A DNA stretch of 64,000 nucleotides from Haematococcus lacustris (GCA_030144725.1 JASKMD010000207.1:310001-374000), one strand, 5' to 3'. Positions 33,701-49,179 are shown, counted from the stretch's first letter. The notes: a model not told the origin generated them from the sequence alone. Made by a program: numbers and translations.

Positions 33701-35475
33701 GCCTAATGGGGACGCGCACCTGAATGTCGAATAGCTCATGACAAGGACTTGCGGCTTGCGAACGCGGTTGCCGGCAGCGATGGCGGCGTACGCGGAGCTC
33801 GCCCCGCCCCAGGCACTCGCCAGGGCCTCCTTCACGGCTCCGCCCCGGGAGTCGTCCAGCACGAGTGGCTCAACGCGATCCTTGCCAATCCATCTGTAGA
33901 AGGGACAGGACGGTACGGGCTGACCCCAATCCCAAGCTATTGCATAGACCGAGCCCAAAGCATGCAGAACACGGGGCAGTGGGCTGAGTTGATAACCGCG
34001 ATCCGGGAGGCCCTGACGCTACAGCTCTCCTTGCCCACTACTCACCGACGGAGCTCGTTGCCCCAATTGGTGACCAATGAGGACGGGCACAGGATGAGGG
34101 GCCGGTTGCAGGTGGGCTTGCCATGCACGCCTGCGCATTTCATTCAGCCATCCCAGCTGCAGCTTGCATCTGTTCCTCAGCTCATGTGTATGGCTCAACC
34201 CTGTGTGCACGGCTGGTGTGTGCAACCCCAACCTCCCGCTGGGTGTTGCAAGGCTGACACAGACAAGACGAACAAAACAGCCATGGCCGTGGTCACACAC
34301 CTGTAGTGACCAGGGTCCATAAGGTACAGATGCTTTGAAAGGTCTTGCCCAAGCCCATGCCTGCAGGGTAAGTGCAGCCAGGCTTGACTAAGAGGACTTT
34401 GGCAGGACGTTTACAACAACACAGTGTCAGTGCCGGCAGAACAGCTGTAGAAGCAGTATGTGTCTGGGTGGGCAGGGGACCTGTGCTGAACATGTGAGAT
34501 GCAGGTCATGCAGATCCAGACGGATCAGGGGCGCCAGGGCCGGCACCACAGCCTCACCATCCATGAGGATGGCCCCGGTGAAGCCGCCCTTTCGTAAGCC
34601 GGCGAGGCAGCTGAACATGAATGTGACACCATCACGCTGGTGGGGCCGCAGCTTGGCCGCCATGACTGCCTCCACATACACTGATTTCAGGGTAGTGCGT
34701 CGTACCTCATCCTCATCCAGGGCAGGGTCGTAAATCAGCAGGGGGTCTGCACAGCAGTGAAGGGTGGCTAAGGCCGTCATAGCAGTTCAAGACATTGCAG
34801 CCTTGCTGGGTTGATAGCTAGCTGGCAAGCAACAGGGCGTCAATAGCTCAGCAGCAGCAAACTAAAGCCGTCTTGATCCTACCTGTTGGAACAGCGTCGT
34901 CCCCGCCATTCCCAAGCCCTGAGCTGAGAGAGACATTGCGGCACATGCTGCCCAGGAGGGAAGCAATGCCAGGGGCCAGTGTCTTGCGAGGTCCCAGGGT
35001 GCCCCCCGAGGGACGACCCTCAGGCCTCTGGTAGTTGGGCACTGGCATCTGCAGGGTGGTGAAGCTGGTGGAGGCTTGGTGCCGCAAAGCACGGTATGGC
35101 TGACTTGCACATGCTGCATGCTTGCACCGCTTGCACCTTGAAGGCAGAAAATACTGGCTTTCTTATGGCTGTAACTGCGCTAGTTTCGCTGTGTGTGTTG
35201 GCTTGCTGGTCGCCATCTAGCTCTAGGAGCGGCTGCCTCTGGCCGGACTGAGGACCGGAGCGCCGGTTGCGCATCGCTGCTGCCAAGAGTTCCCGCTGTG
35301 ACACAATGCCTCCTCTAGACGGGCGCTCGCAGCGAACAGGTGCCAATGTTCTTTTGCGCTTGGTTTGTGGAGGGCTGTCGTCGCTGTCGCTCCCCACAAT
35401 GCGGTGCTGCAGCACATCGTCGTCGGAGTCATCACTGGCAGGAGAGGCCGTCGCATTCTTCGCTATTTTGGGCAT
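27752..35475 (-). CDS. RAD54: DNA repair translocase RAD54 homologue (SWI2/SNF2), 20 exons, 1077 aa
   Basis: Exons: 35475-35137, 35048-34883, 34746-34558, 34360-34301, 34130-34046, 33893-33720, 33548-33398, 33283-33195, 33065-32958, 32630-32413, 32030-31797, 31592-31516, 31237-30956, 30779-30675, 30291-30163, 29715-29658, 29383-29274, 28905-28798, 28665-28351, 27988-27752. Every junction keeps frame (3234 nt). The order of motifs is that of Rad54: PHQRDG, Walker [33 protein letters not shown] box [103 protein letters not shown] and a final RFVTYLF. Rad54 is an ATP-driven dsDNA translocase that works with Rad51 in homologous recombination in the nucleus. Oddities are Gly instead of the usual Glu in DEMGLGKT, Ala-rich insertions around exons 10-11, 13 and 19, a GC donor after 29658, and a tandem CAGCAG acceptor at the last exon. 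Confidence 0.95.
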
Positions 35476-35657
35476 GAGAGAGACGGGCGAGTGTGGCTAT
35501 GGGACGATTGGCAGCCTCGGCTACTCTTAAAGCCGTAATAGCTCAGGCAACACAGCACAAATTATCAAAGGCCGTAGCAGGCACAGCACAGCCGTTTTTG
35601 CGGTTGAGACGAGCCATGCGCAAGCTCCGCTCAGCCCGCTCACTTACACGCTGAGGC
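35476..35657. promoter_or_regulatory. 182-bp divergent promoter region (RAD54 / zinc transporter)
   Basis: This interval separates two true ATGs on opposite strands and must hold both promoters and leaders. No obvious TATA box is seen. Co-regulation of the repair gene and the zinc transporter is possible but not shown. Confidence 0.6.
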
Positions 35658-38778
<3,121 letters not shown>

Positions 38779-38986
38779 CGCACAGTGCAGCTCAGGGGGG
38801 TGGCATGCTCAAATGCCCGAGCATGCAAAATAATAATGATTAGCATGGTGCACTCTAAGCAGCGCCCACGTTTAATGTTGTTGTTGAAGAGTGCTTGGTC
38901 TCACTCCTTCTATCGCACCTTGGTTGCTTACACACTTCGCCCACCATCACGTCCTCTATTGCGGTGCCAGCGACACGGACGTGTGT

Positions 38987-38991
38987 TTACA
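38987..38991 (-). terminator. TGTAA polyadenylation-type signal (minus strand)
   Basis: TTACA on the plus strand is TGTAA on the minus strand, 102 bp downstream of the stop at 39093 of the MORN-repeat gene. A second TGTAA is at 38932-38928. The spacing is reasonable for a short 3' untranslated region, and the gene converges on the zinc transporter ending at 38778. Confidence 0.5.
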
Positions 38992-39092
38992 CAGAATGGA
39001 ACAATGTACATCATGCGATGAACATGAACCGGATGCTCAAGTGATGGTGAAAGAATAAGTATGATCGCTGTCTCTGTTGGCAGGCATCGCGC

Positions 39093-42000
39093 TTAGGCAA
39101 CATACAAAGGCAGCCCAACCGTGGCTGCCGTAACTTCCACGCCTGTGTACCCAGTCGCGAAATCCTCTACCAGCTCGCCGAGGCCGTCGGGCACGCGGAA
39201 ACGCTGCACCCCAGGCACGGGAACGGGGAGGCCCTGCGCGGGTGGGAACTCAAAGTCGGCGATGCTTTGCGGCAAGGCTGTAGAGCGGAACGTCAGGCCT
39301 TCGTAGGCCGGGAACGCAGGGAGGGGCGGCTTGTCTGGGTCCTCGATTGGAGCGCCCTCCTCGTCTAGCTTGGGCTCGTCGCCTGTGGACATTGAGCGTC
39401 GAATACCGCGCAGGCAAGTGATGAAAGCGAACGTGTGTGTGCGCAAACCTGGCTCTAGAGCGCGCTGCAGAGCCCCAAGCCCTAAACGGTGAGGGCGGCC
39501 CAGCGAAAACACTATCTTAAGCCCGACAAGCGCCGAGGCTTGGCCGAGAGGTGACTCGGTACTGGGGGCGCACCTGACCCTGGCGGGATGGCGTACTCGC
39601 ATTTCCCTCTCAGCGTCGGCCCGCTGTCCATGATGTGCGCTGCCGCGAACTTGTCCATGTCCAAAGTGCGATGGCTGGTCAGCGTGAACTGTCCCGGCCC
39701 AGCGGGCACGCCCGCCACGAACTCTCCTTCGAAGTGCACAGCGGGCTGGTCGTACACGGCCGGGCCGACCAGCGTACCCTTGGACCAGCTGCCGCGCAGG
39801 CAGCCCTTCAACGTGTCCCAGTACACGCCGGGCCCGTGCTTGGCCCCGGCTGCCCACGTGCCGGTGTACACCGAGCCGTCGGGATATCGGTACTGGCCTT
39901 GGCCGTGGAACTTATCCGCGACCAGCTCGCCTTCGTAAAGGCCACCATCAGGCAGCAGCATCACGCCACGCCCCTCGCGCTTGCCTCCCTGCACCAGAGC
40001 AAGAATGGACCGCGATTTAAGCCCAACGGAACAGAGCGCACGTCCAAACATAGAATGAGTTGAAACCGGCACCCCAGTCATCGGAGTTTTATAGTGCTAG
40101 TTGCGAAACTTCCATGGTCTAGAATGGGTATAAATCAAGTGCGGCACCCCAGTCATGACCTGTTAGCCTACTTGTCATGGGAAGGAGCAGACAAGAGACC
40201 AAAGAAGACATTTTGTTACCCACAATACCCCATACCTTGCTTCCCTCCTCTCCCGCTCCGACTCATCCTCACCATCTGCCCTTCCCACTACCTCTCACAC
40301 ACCCACCCCCCTGACCTGCCCTGACCTGCCCTCACCTTAAAGGTGCCGACATAGAAGGCGCCGGCTGCAAAGACGTACACCCCAGGCCCCTCCTTCAGGT
40401 CATCGACATAGCCACCGAAATAGGTGTCGGCCTTCTCACCCCCGAACTGCACCCGCGCACACTCGCTGCTCCGAGGCGCTAAAGACTGCAGCGGCCCTGT
40501 GGCAGCAGGCGGCCCAGGAGGTGGGAGGAGGGTGGGGTGGAGATGGGTAGGAAACAAGACTGCAGTGGCCCTGTGGCAGCAGGCGGCCCGCATCAGGCAG
40601 CTCAGACACCAACAGGTCAAGCTCAGGGCAGGTGCAAGTGGAGCTTGTCTCAGGGCAGCTGGGTCCTTGTCAGAGCGGTCAGCTGGGTCTCAAGAGCCAG
40701 GGGGTCACAACACCTTAGGCCAGTCCGAGCCAGTCAGGGCATCAGACACAGCTCCATCTAAGGGTCGGCCAATTAAGCTCCAGAGCAGTCGAAACCCCTC
40801 TAAAGCACTCATAAAACTCAGTGCCAAGCTGTAGGGCATCTCAGGCAAGCTCGCAGCATTGGGGCAAGACAGTGGCTGGCTTGACAAAGGAAGCCAAGGA
40901 AAGTGAAGGTGCCAGGGGGTGGGTGCAGCATGGGCACACAAGGGAGGGGCAAGCTGGACGAGGGTCAATAAGAGAAAGAGGGTGATCTAAGCTTGCATGC
41001 ACCAGGAGCTGAGGCATGCCCTGGCTGTACAGCCAGTTGTGCTCAACTATGAGAGTGCGCGAGGAGTGGTGGTCACACATACTACTTGGAAGTAGGGTAG
41101 GGTAGGGTAGGGGGTGAGGGTGGGTGGGAGGAGGTACATTGTGGTGGGCTTCAGCAACGCTACTGTCAAAAGATGTCGTGCTGCCGTTTGTTCCCCGACC
41201 CTTTTCTGCCCAAACCTTGCCCCAGCGGCCCGGTTGCTTACCGTCATAGTTCAGGATGTTGACCTTGATGTCGTGCTCCGCCGCGTCCACGCTGTCGCCG
41301 CCCATGGCCAGGCCCGGCACGCTGAAGCGCCAACATGATTGCCGCAGCTCAGTGGCTGGCTCCTCTCCACTCTCCTCCGCGGCAGCCAGCGCGGCTGCCT
41401 CCTCCGCCTTGAACTGCAGACAGGTGGGCGCACGCGGTAGCACGCCATTGGTTGCGACGAGCGGCGCGCACAAACAATTCATGTGCTGTGGCTTACGCGC
41501 ACTCGACTGTCCTTCTGCTGCTCATCACGGCTGAGGATGTAAAAGGTAGCTGTGCTGATCTTACAGCATTTGCACCTTTTTGACATTTGCATTTGCCTTC
41601 ACCTCTAAGGCGGCATGAGACTTGCCCATGGCAAGGGAAAGGGGATGGCGGTCGTCCTGACAGCAGTTGCTGCCATAGCTGCCATCAGCAACCCTCACCG
41701 CAAACTGCAGTAGCATCCTTTAGTGTCCTCTGATCTGACACTATAAACCCTGCCCCTGGCACCCTGACCCCTGACACCCTAGCCTCCGCTTCTGCACCTT
41801 TTTGGCAGCTTCATGCGCAACCTTCAGGCGTGCAACAATATCCGCTGCTGGGCTGCTGACGAAGGCGGCCACGCTGGGCGTCTGGCTGCCCCGCCACAGG
41901 TTCCAGGCGGAGTCGGAGTACTCTTTATAAATCTGCACATGCGGGAGGGTAAGGGAGGCAGGTGCAGAGTGTTGAGGGGGAAGGGCAAGAAGGGCCGGAC

Positions 42001-45000
42001 TGCCACTACGGTGGCCAGATGGTGTTGAGCAGGACGCCAAGCCCACATGCAGTGCATGGCCAGCAGCAACAGCAGCAGCAGCAACTGGGCCCGATGCCAG
42101 CCAGCCAGCCAGCCAAGGGCAAAGGCAAGGCCAAGGGCAAGGCAGCCAAGCCAAGCTTGTGTTCAGTGCATGCAGGTCATGCCAACTCTAGGCTACAGCC
42201 CTGTCACAAGGGTGAGGCAACAGTGGTGGAAGGCCCCATACCATGTGCATGGGAACATAACTCCGTACAGACAAAACACAATCCCTGGTGCGGGATCTGG
42301 TGTTGCGAGTGGTACTTGTTGCCTGCTAGGCTGATGAGTGAGGTGCTGAGCTAGCCTGGTTGTGCGAGTTTGAGGGCAGAGGGCGAGAGTCTGCAGCCCA
42401 CATATACCCTACTAACCTCCTACTCTCTACCTGCCCAATACTTATGCACTCATTAAAAAATATGTACACCCAACCTGCCCTGCACCCTCCCTGCCTACCT
42501 GCTTACCTACCAACCTACCTGCCTACCAACTTACCTGCCTACCAACCTACCTACCTGCCCTGCCAACCTCCCTAAGCTGAGTCCTCTCGACATGCTTCTC
42601 CCTGCCCGAGCCTGCCTTCCAATGCTTCTGCCAGCCAAGCCAGTCAAGCCACAGCCGGGAGTCCAGGCCTGCCACTGGCCGCACCGCGCCATGGCCTGAC
42701 CTTGAGCATGGCGACCTGGGTGATGTCGGCTTCCGACTCAAACCGGCTGTGGTGGTGCCATTCTGCTAAAGGCCGCGCCGCCTCCTCTCCCTGGCTGATG
42801 TCCAGCAGCTTCACCCCTACAGGCCCAAGGCCAGCGGGCAACAGGTCAGGCCCAGGGCCAGTGGGCAACAGGTCAGCACCTCTACATGATTGGCAGCGTG
42901 GCCAACCGGTGGCAGGTGGACCAGCCATAGGCCAGCACCATCAAAGCTGCTTAGCTGGGAGCTCATGATGCACACAGTGCTGCACTGACAGGGCCCAGGT
43001 CGAGTTCAAGATGCTGTGTCCTTCTGCTTGGCAAAGTGGGTGGCATGCAGCAGGCTTAAGGCGCGTTCTGGTACTGTGTCGGGGTAAACAGGCACCTGCA
43101 TGCCTCAGCTGCTGCCCTGCCCCACCTGCATGCCTCAGCTGCTGCCCTGCCCCACCTGCATGCCTCAGCTGCTGCCCTGCCCCACCTGCATGCCTCAACT
43201 GCTGCCCTGCCCCACCTGCATGCCTCAGCTGCTGCCCTGCCCCACCTGCATGCCTCAACTGCTGCCCTGCCCCACCTGCATGCCTCAGCTGCTGCCCTGC
43301 CCCACCTGCATGCCTCAGCTGCTGCCCTGCCCCACCTGCATGCCTCAGCTGCTGCCCTGCCCCACCTGCATGCCTCAGCTGCTGCCCTGCCCCACCTGCA
43401 TGCCTCAGCTGCTGCCCTGCCCCACCTGCATGCCTCAGCTGCTGCCCTGCCCCACCTGCATGCCTCAACTGCTGCCCTGCCCCACCTGCATGCCTCAACT
43501 GCTGCCCTGCCCCACCTGCATGCCTCAGCTGCTGCCCTGCCCCACCTGCATGCCTCAGCTGCTGCCCTGCCCCACCTGCATGCCTCAACTGCTGCCCTGC
43601 CCCACCTGCATGCCTCAACTGCTGCCCTGCCCCACCTGCATGCCTCAGCTGCTGCCCTGCCCCACCTGCATGCCTCAGCTGCTGCCCTGCCCCACCTGCA
43701 TGCCTCAGCTGCTGCCCTGCCCCACCTGCATGCCTCAGCTGCTGCCCTGCCCCACCTGCATGCCTCAACTGCTGCCCTGCCCCACCTGCATGCCTCAACT
43801 GCTGCCCTGCCCCACCTGCATGCCTCAGCTGCTGCCCTGCCCCACCTGCATGCCTCAACTGCTGCCCTGCCCCACCTGCATGCCTCAACTGCTGCCCTGC
43901 CCCACCTGCATGCCTCAGCTGCTGCCCTGCCCCACCTGCATGCCTCAGCTGCTGCCCTGCCCCACCTGCATGCCTCAGCTGCTGCCCTGCCCCACCTGCA
44001 TGCCTCAGCTGCTGCCCTGCCCCACCTGCATGCCTCAACTGCTGCCCTGCCCCACCTGCATGCCTCAACTGCTGCCCTGCCCCACCTGCATGCCTCAACT
44101 GCTGCCCTGCCCCACCTGCATGCCTCAACTGCTGCCCTGCCCCACCTGCATGCCTCAACTGCTGCCCTGCCCCACCTGCATGCCTCAACTGCTGCCCTGC
44201 CCCACCTGCATGCCTCAGCTGCTGCCCTGCCCCACCTGCATGCCTCAACTGCTGCCCTGCCCCACCTGCATGCCTCAGCTGCTGCCCTGCCCCACCTGCA
44301 TGCCTCAGCTGCTGCCCTGCCCCACCTGCATGCCTCAGCTGCTGCCCTGCCCCACCTGCATGCCTCAGCTGCTGCCCTGCCCCACCTGCATGCCTCAGCT
44401 GCTGCCCTGCCCCACCTGCATGCCTCAGCTGCTGCCCTGCCCCACCTGCATGCCTCAGCTGCTGCCCTGCCCCACCTGCATGCCTCAGCTGCTGCCCTGC
44501 CCCACCTGCATGCCTCAGCTGCTGCCCTGCCCCACCTGCATGCCTCAGCTGCTGCCCTGCCCCACCTGCATGCCTCAGCTGCTGCCCTGCCCCACCTGCA
44601 TGCCTCAGCTGCTGCCCTGCCCCACCTGCATGCCTCAGCTGCTGCCCTGCCCCACCTGCATGCCTCAGCTGCTGCCCTGCCCCACCTGCATGCCTCAGCT
44701 GCTGCCCTGCCCCACCTGCATGCCTCAACTGCTGCCCTGCCCCACCTGCATGCCTCAGCTGCTGCCCTGCCCCACCTGCATGCCTCAGCTGCTGCCCTGC
44801 CCCACCTGCATGCCTCAGCTGCTGCCCTGCCCCACCTGCATGCCTCAGCTGCTGCCCTGCCCCACCTGCATGCCTCAGCTGCTGCCCTGCCCCACCTGCA
44901 TGCCTCAGCTGCTGCCCTGCCCCACCTGCATGCCTCAGCTGCTGCCCTGCCCCACCTGCATGCCTCAGCTGCTGCCCTGCCCCACCTGCATGCCTCAGCT

Positions 45001-48000
45001 GCTGCCCTGCCCCACCTGCATGCCTCAGCTGCTGCCCTGCCCCACCTGCATGCCTCAGCTGCTGCCCTGCCCCACCTGCATGCCTCAGCTGCTGCCCTGC
45101 CCCACCTGCATGCCTCAGCTGCTGCCCTGCCCCACCTGCATGCCTCAGCTGCTGCCCTGCCCCACCTGCATGGCTCAGCTGCTGCCCTGCCCCACCTGCA
45201 TGCCTCAGCTGCTGCCCAGCCCAACCTGCATGCCTCAACTGCTGCCCTGCCCACCTGCATGGCTCAGCTGCTGCCCTGCCCCACCTGCATGCCTGAGAGG
45301 CTGGAAGCCGGATCCAGCATAGTTAGCCACCACCACCACCATGCTGCGGGCGTCCTTGGGCAGCTCAGCCAGCTCAATGAAGGCAACATCGCGCAGCTTG
45401 AACTCGTAGGGGTCCTCAGCTGGCTCTGGTGGAGGGGGCGGCGGGGCCGGGCGGCGGCCCTCCTCGCCCTCCTCCCCCTCCTGCTGCAAAGATCCAGGCG
45501 CGATCATGAGGGGAGGGGTGTCGGAGCGGGCGTGGATCAGGGAGCGGAGGGGAGGGGGCGGGGGGCAAATGAGGGGGAGGGACAAGCAGGGTGCGGGGGG
45601 TAGGGTGCAGGGACAGGGTGTGGGCGAACTTGACAGGATGGCGAGGGGCCTCCCAGGCCATGTATTCTCAGGAGATCAGGAGCTCTGGTCGGGCTGAGTG
45701 ATTGTGTGAGGGGCAGGTGTGAGCAGCGTGGGTGGAGGCGCTCGGGCAGACAAGGTGCAGGTGCAGCGGGAGCCCGAGGGGTCCAAGTGAAAGGGAAGGG
45801 CAGGTCAGAGAATGGTGGGTGAACGTGGCATGAGGGCGCGGGTGGGTGGGAGGTGGCTGTGAAGGTGGCTAGGTGCTAGGTAGTCCAGTAGGCCTGGTGA
45901 TGATCCCTGAAGTGCCTTGGCAATGAGCAATGAGAAGATGGCAATGATAAGGAGTGAGGAGCGTTAGGAGGCATGTCTTGGTCAATCCAGGTTCAGGCAT
46001 GTCCTGGGGCCAGCAGCCAGTAGTCAGCCCAGCACACCAGCCAGTACCATCCCACCCCAGCTGTTCCTGACACGTGTTGAGCACTGGCCAATAGCGTTGC
46101 GGCTGATGGCAAGAGTGGTATGAGGACCAGGTGGCACTGCCCTGCATGGCTTACATGGCCGCCCCCTCTGCCACCCAGTGCCTCACGAGCCCCTTGCCCC
46201 TGCCTCACCTCGCCCTCCTCCCCCTCTTCCTCGTTGGCTTCTGCCTCAGGCGCGGCCGCCTCCTCCTCCTCCTCCTCCTCTTCTGCATCAGGGCGCCCCA
46301 CAACCACGCCCTGTGCCTCACGCTCGTTGGTGCCGGCGCTCTGGACCTCCTCCCCCTGCAGCAGCAGCAGCAGCATAGACCATGGCCCCACGACCCCTTG
46401 CTGACCATATCCTCACTTTCTACCCCCACACACATGTTACACCTCAGGCAGACCTCAGCTGGTCATACCTGAACATCACCCGCACCCTGCCCATACCTAA
46501 CCCTCTCTCCTCGCTCTTCACCCTTCATTACACCCCCAACCTCCCATTTGCAATGCTCCCCCTGCTGCTATGCTCTGCCAGAGCACCCCCTGTTATGCTG
46601 CATCAGGAATACAGTAGGCAGTGAAGCTGGACCCCAGCGACCGTCCTTACCTCTCCTTCCTGCTGCTGCTCACACACCCTCCTGCTGCTTACCACACGGC
46701 ACCTGCTCTCCCTTGTCCTGTTGTTCTCGTCCCTTGCACTCACTGCTGCATTGAAGAACTTTAGAGCAAACTCCATGGATACGCCCTCCAGCTCATCCTC
46801 TGGTGTCTTCCCCCAGAACTTCCAGGCCACGTCCAGCCGCAGCTTCTTGACCTGCCCAGCCAGGCAGGCAGGCAGGCAGACACACCAGCAGCTAAGCCGT
46901 GGGCTGCGGCCCCGGGGCAAGCAGGTGGACGAGTGCGGGGTGGGGTGCGCTTGCATGAGTGAAGGTGTGATGTCCCAGTTGCTGTGGCGTTCCTGCAACC
47001 ATGCCTCCACCTTGGTGGCGTCTGGCAGACGCAGGCTGGCTGCTGCATCCAGCTCAGCATCTTCATAGCGTCGGCTGAAACCCTTCTGCGGGGCAGTGCA
47101 GGCAGGGTCGGGCAGAAGCCACGCACAGCAGTCCATCACACAAGGTGCACGAGGAGCTGGCAGGAGGTGGGGCCACTGAGGGGCTGGTCACGGATGAGTC
47201 AGCAAGGTGGGGCTATGTCAGTCAGGCCAGGCGGCTAGGTGGCTCACCCTGTGGCTCACCCTGTGGCTCACCCTGTGGCTCACCCTGTGGCTCACCCTGT
47301 GGCTCACCCTGTGGCTCACCCTGTGGCTCACCCTGTGGCTCACCCTGTGGCTCACCCTGTGGCTCACCCTGTGGCTCACCCTGTGGCTCACCCTGTGGCT
47401 CACCCTGTGGCTCACCCTGTGGCTCACCCTGTGGCTCACCCTGTGGCTCACCCTGTGGCTCACCCTGTGGCTCACCCTGTGGCTCACCCTGTGGCTCACC
47501 CTGTGGCTCACCCTGTGGCTCACCCTGTGGCTCACCCTGTGGCTCACCCTGTGGCTCACCCTGTGGCTCACCCTGTGGCTCACCCTGTGGCTCACCCTGT
47601 GGCTCACCCTGTGGCTCACCCTGTGGCTCACCCTGTGGCTCACCCTGTGGCTCACCCTGTGGCTCACCCTGTGGCTCACCCTGTGGCTCACCCTGTGGCT
47701 CACCCTGTGGCTCACCCTGTGGCTCACCCTGTGGCTCACCCTGTGGCTCACCCTGTGGCTCACCCTGTGGCTCACCCTGTGGCTCACCCTGTGGTCCCAC
47801 CTGGCTGGCAGGCCCACCCATCAGCCTGACTATGACCACCACCACCACCACCACCCTGATCATGACCATCGACAGTTAAACCAACAAACCAACCTTAACC
47901 AACGTACCCCACCACACTCAAGGCTACTGGCAAACCCGCGGTTGGGATGTTTGCTGGCTGCTTGGGTGCCGGAACAGCTTGTCAGGCAAGCCAGCTTGCA

Positions 48001-49179
48001 GCCAACATGCCTCGCCACCCCTGCACTGCTGCTCTGCTAACCAGCCTTTGTATTGTGCGGCCTGCACCCACCCCTGCACCCACAACTCCACCCACCCCCT
48101 GCTTGCACCCCTGCACCCACCCCTGACCCACCTATGCACCCCTGCCTCAACTACCCCTACGTTCCACCCCTGCCCCCACCCACCACTGCCATGTCGCTGG
48201 GCGGGTTGGCTTGCAAGGCCCTGGCAGCGTCCAGGTCTGCACCTGCCGCCTCCTTCACCCGCAGGATAGCCGCCTGCAGCTCCGGCAGCATGAGGCTCCA
48301 GGACGCAAACTGGCTAGTGGCCATGTCGAACCTCACTGTCCAGCCAGGCTGGTCTGAGTAAGCGACCGCTGCGATGATGGACTGGCTGCCAGTGGCTGCT
48401 GCTGCTGCTGGGGCCAGGTCGACTGTGGTGCGCTGTGTGAGGGAGGTGTGGTTGCCCTCCTCAGTGTGGGTGAGGGTGAGGGACAGCTGAGGGAGGGAGC
48501 TCAGGGTCTGGGTCCGCCCAGGGTTGAGCGGCACAGAGGCCACCAGGACAATGACCTGGGTGCAGGAGACAAGCCATGGGTCATGCTCTTCCACAGAGGG
48601 TGACATGGGAGGTGCCACTGACCACATGGACAGCAGGCTGAACAGCAGGGCTGCTGCCAGCTGCTGCTGCTGCTTGCTGTGCACTGGCAGGAGTGGATTG
48701 CAAGATGTTGCCAGTGGGGCTGTGGATGGCTTGGGCAGTAGTCAGGCTGACACACCTCAGCAGACGGGTCCAACCGCTTGGGCAGCACATGCACAACGTC
48801 GTCGCCGGGCACAGGTTGACACTCCTCTGGCCACTGCTTGGGTTCTCTGCCTGTCACTATTGCCCCCATGAGGGCGGTGGGCTTGTGTACATGCACAACA
48901 TCGAGGAACTGCCCCTGACGGTCTGCGAGTGCGCCATGCCGCACAAGGGACTGCTCAAGCTTGCAAATTGGACATGTTACCCGGGACATGTGAGCTTACC
49001 AAACACCACCGCGGAGAGATCAGCGGGGTACACCTCCTCGCCCCCAGCCTTATAGAACAAGGAAAAGCTGTCGACGAAAAATGAACAGGGTCAAACACAG
49101 ACGCATAGTGGGGTTAGCTTTAGCGCACGAACCTGAACTGCTCGCCTCTGAACGGCAAGACCAGTGGCTTCCCCGCCAT
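39093..49179 (-). CDS. TerD-like domain plus MORN-repeat protein, about 864 aa
   Basis: Exons: 49179-49133, 49067-49000, 48850-48756, 48555-48184, 47085-46744, 46355-46209, 45483-45285, 42816-42701, 41932-41778, 41530-41497, 41413-41242, 40478-40336, 39988-39574, 39382-39093. All joins keep frame (2595 nt). The 47085-46744 block probably hides an in-frame intron before 46851. The N-terminal two thirds resemble a divergent tellurium-resistance TerD fold: LRLDVAWKFWGK, RDVAFIELAELPKDARSMVVVVANYAGSG, GVKLLDISQGEEA, IYKEYSDSAWNLW. An acidic Glu-rich linker and a charged coiled-coil (KKVQKRRLGRDEQQKDSRVR) follow. The C-terminal third has about six MORN units (YFGGYVDDLKEGPGVYVF, YEGELVADKFHGQGQYRYPD, YTGTWAAGAKHGPGVY). 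MORN repeats bind membranes or scaffold axonemal complexes, so a flagellar or cytoskeletal role is plausible but inferred. Confidence 0.8.
43093..45293. repeat. 30-bp tandem array (about 73 units) filling an intron
   Basis: The unit on the plus strand is CACCTGCATGCCTCAGCTGC followed by TGCCCTGCCC. Units are nearly identical apart from a G/A change (CTCAGCT or CTCAACT). On the minus (transcript) strand each unit contains GCATGCAG/GTGGGG, the same junction as the exon end at 45285. Because 30 is divisible by 3 and no stop occurs, all six frames are open for over 2 kb. Confidence 0.98.
47241..47794. repeat. 12-bp tandem array (about 46 units) in an intron
   Basis: Units of GGCTCACCCTGT on the plus strand lie in the intron between exons at 48184 and 47085. 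The repeat is almost perfectly homogeneous and open in several frames, giving false dodecamer-encoded tetrapeptide repeats. Confidence 0.97.

Noticed and set aside
43093..45293. CRISPR array
   Set aside because: There are no unique spacers between units, the tandem repeat is contiguous, and the context is a eukaryotic intron.
42941..45322. Four overlapping open frames of over 700 codons on both strands
   Set aside because: They are created by the stop-free 30-bp array. The array is intronic in a gene whose flanking exons join in frame without it.
47145..48040. Cys-Gly-Ser-Pro and Trp-Leu-Thr-Leu repeat frames
   Set aside because: They are the 12-bp intronic array of the TerD/MORN gene read in different frames.
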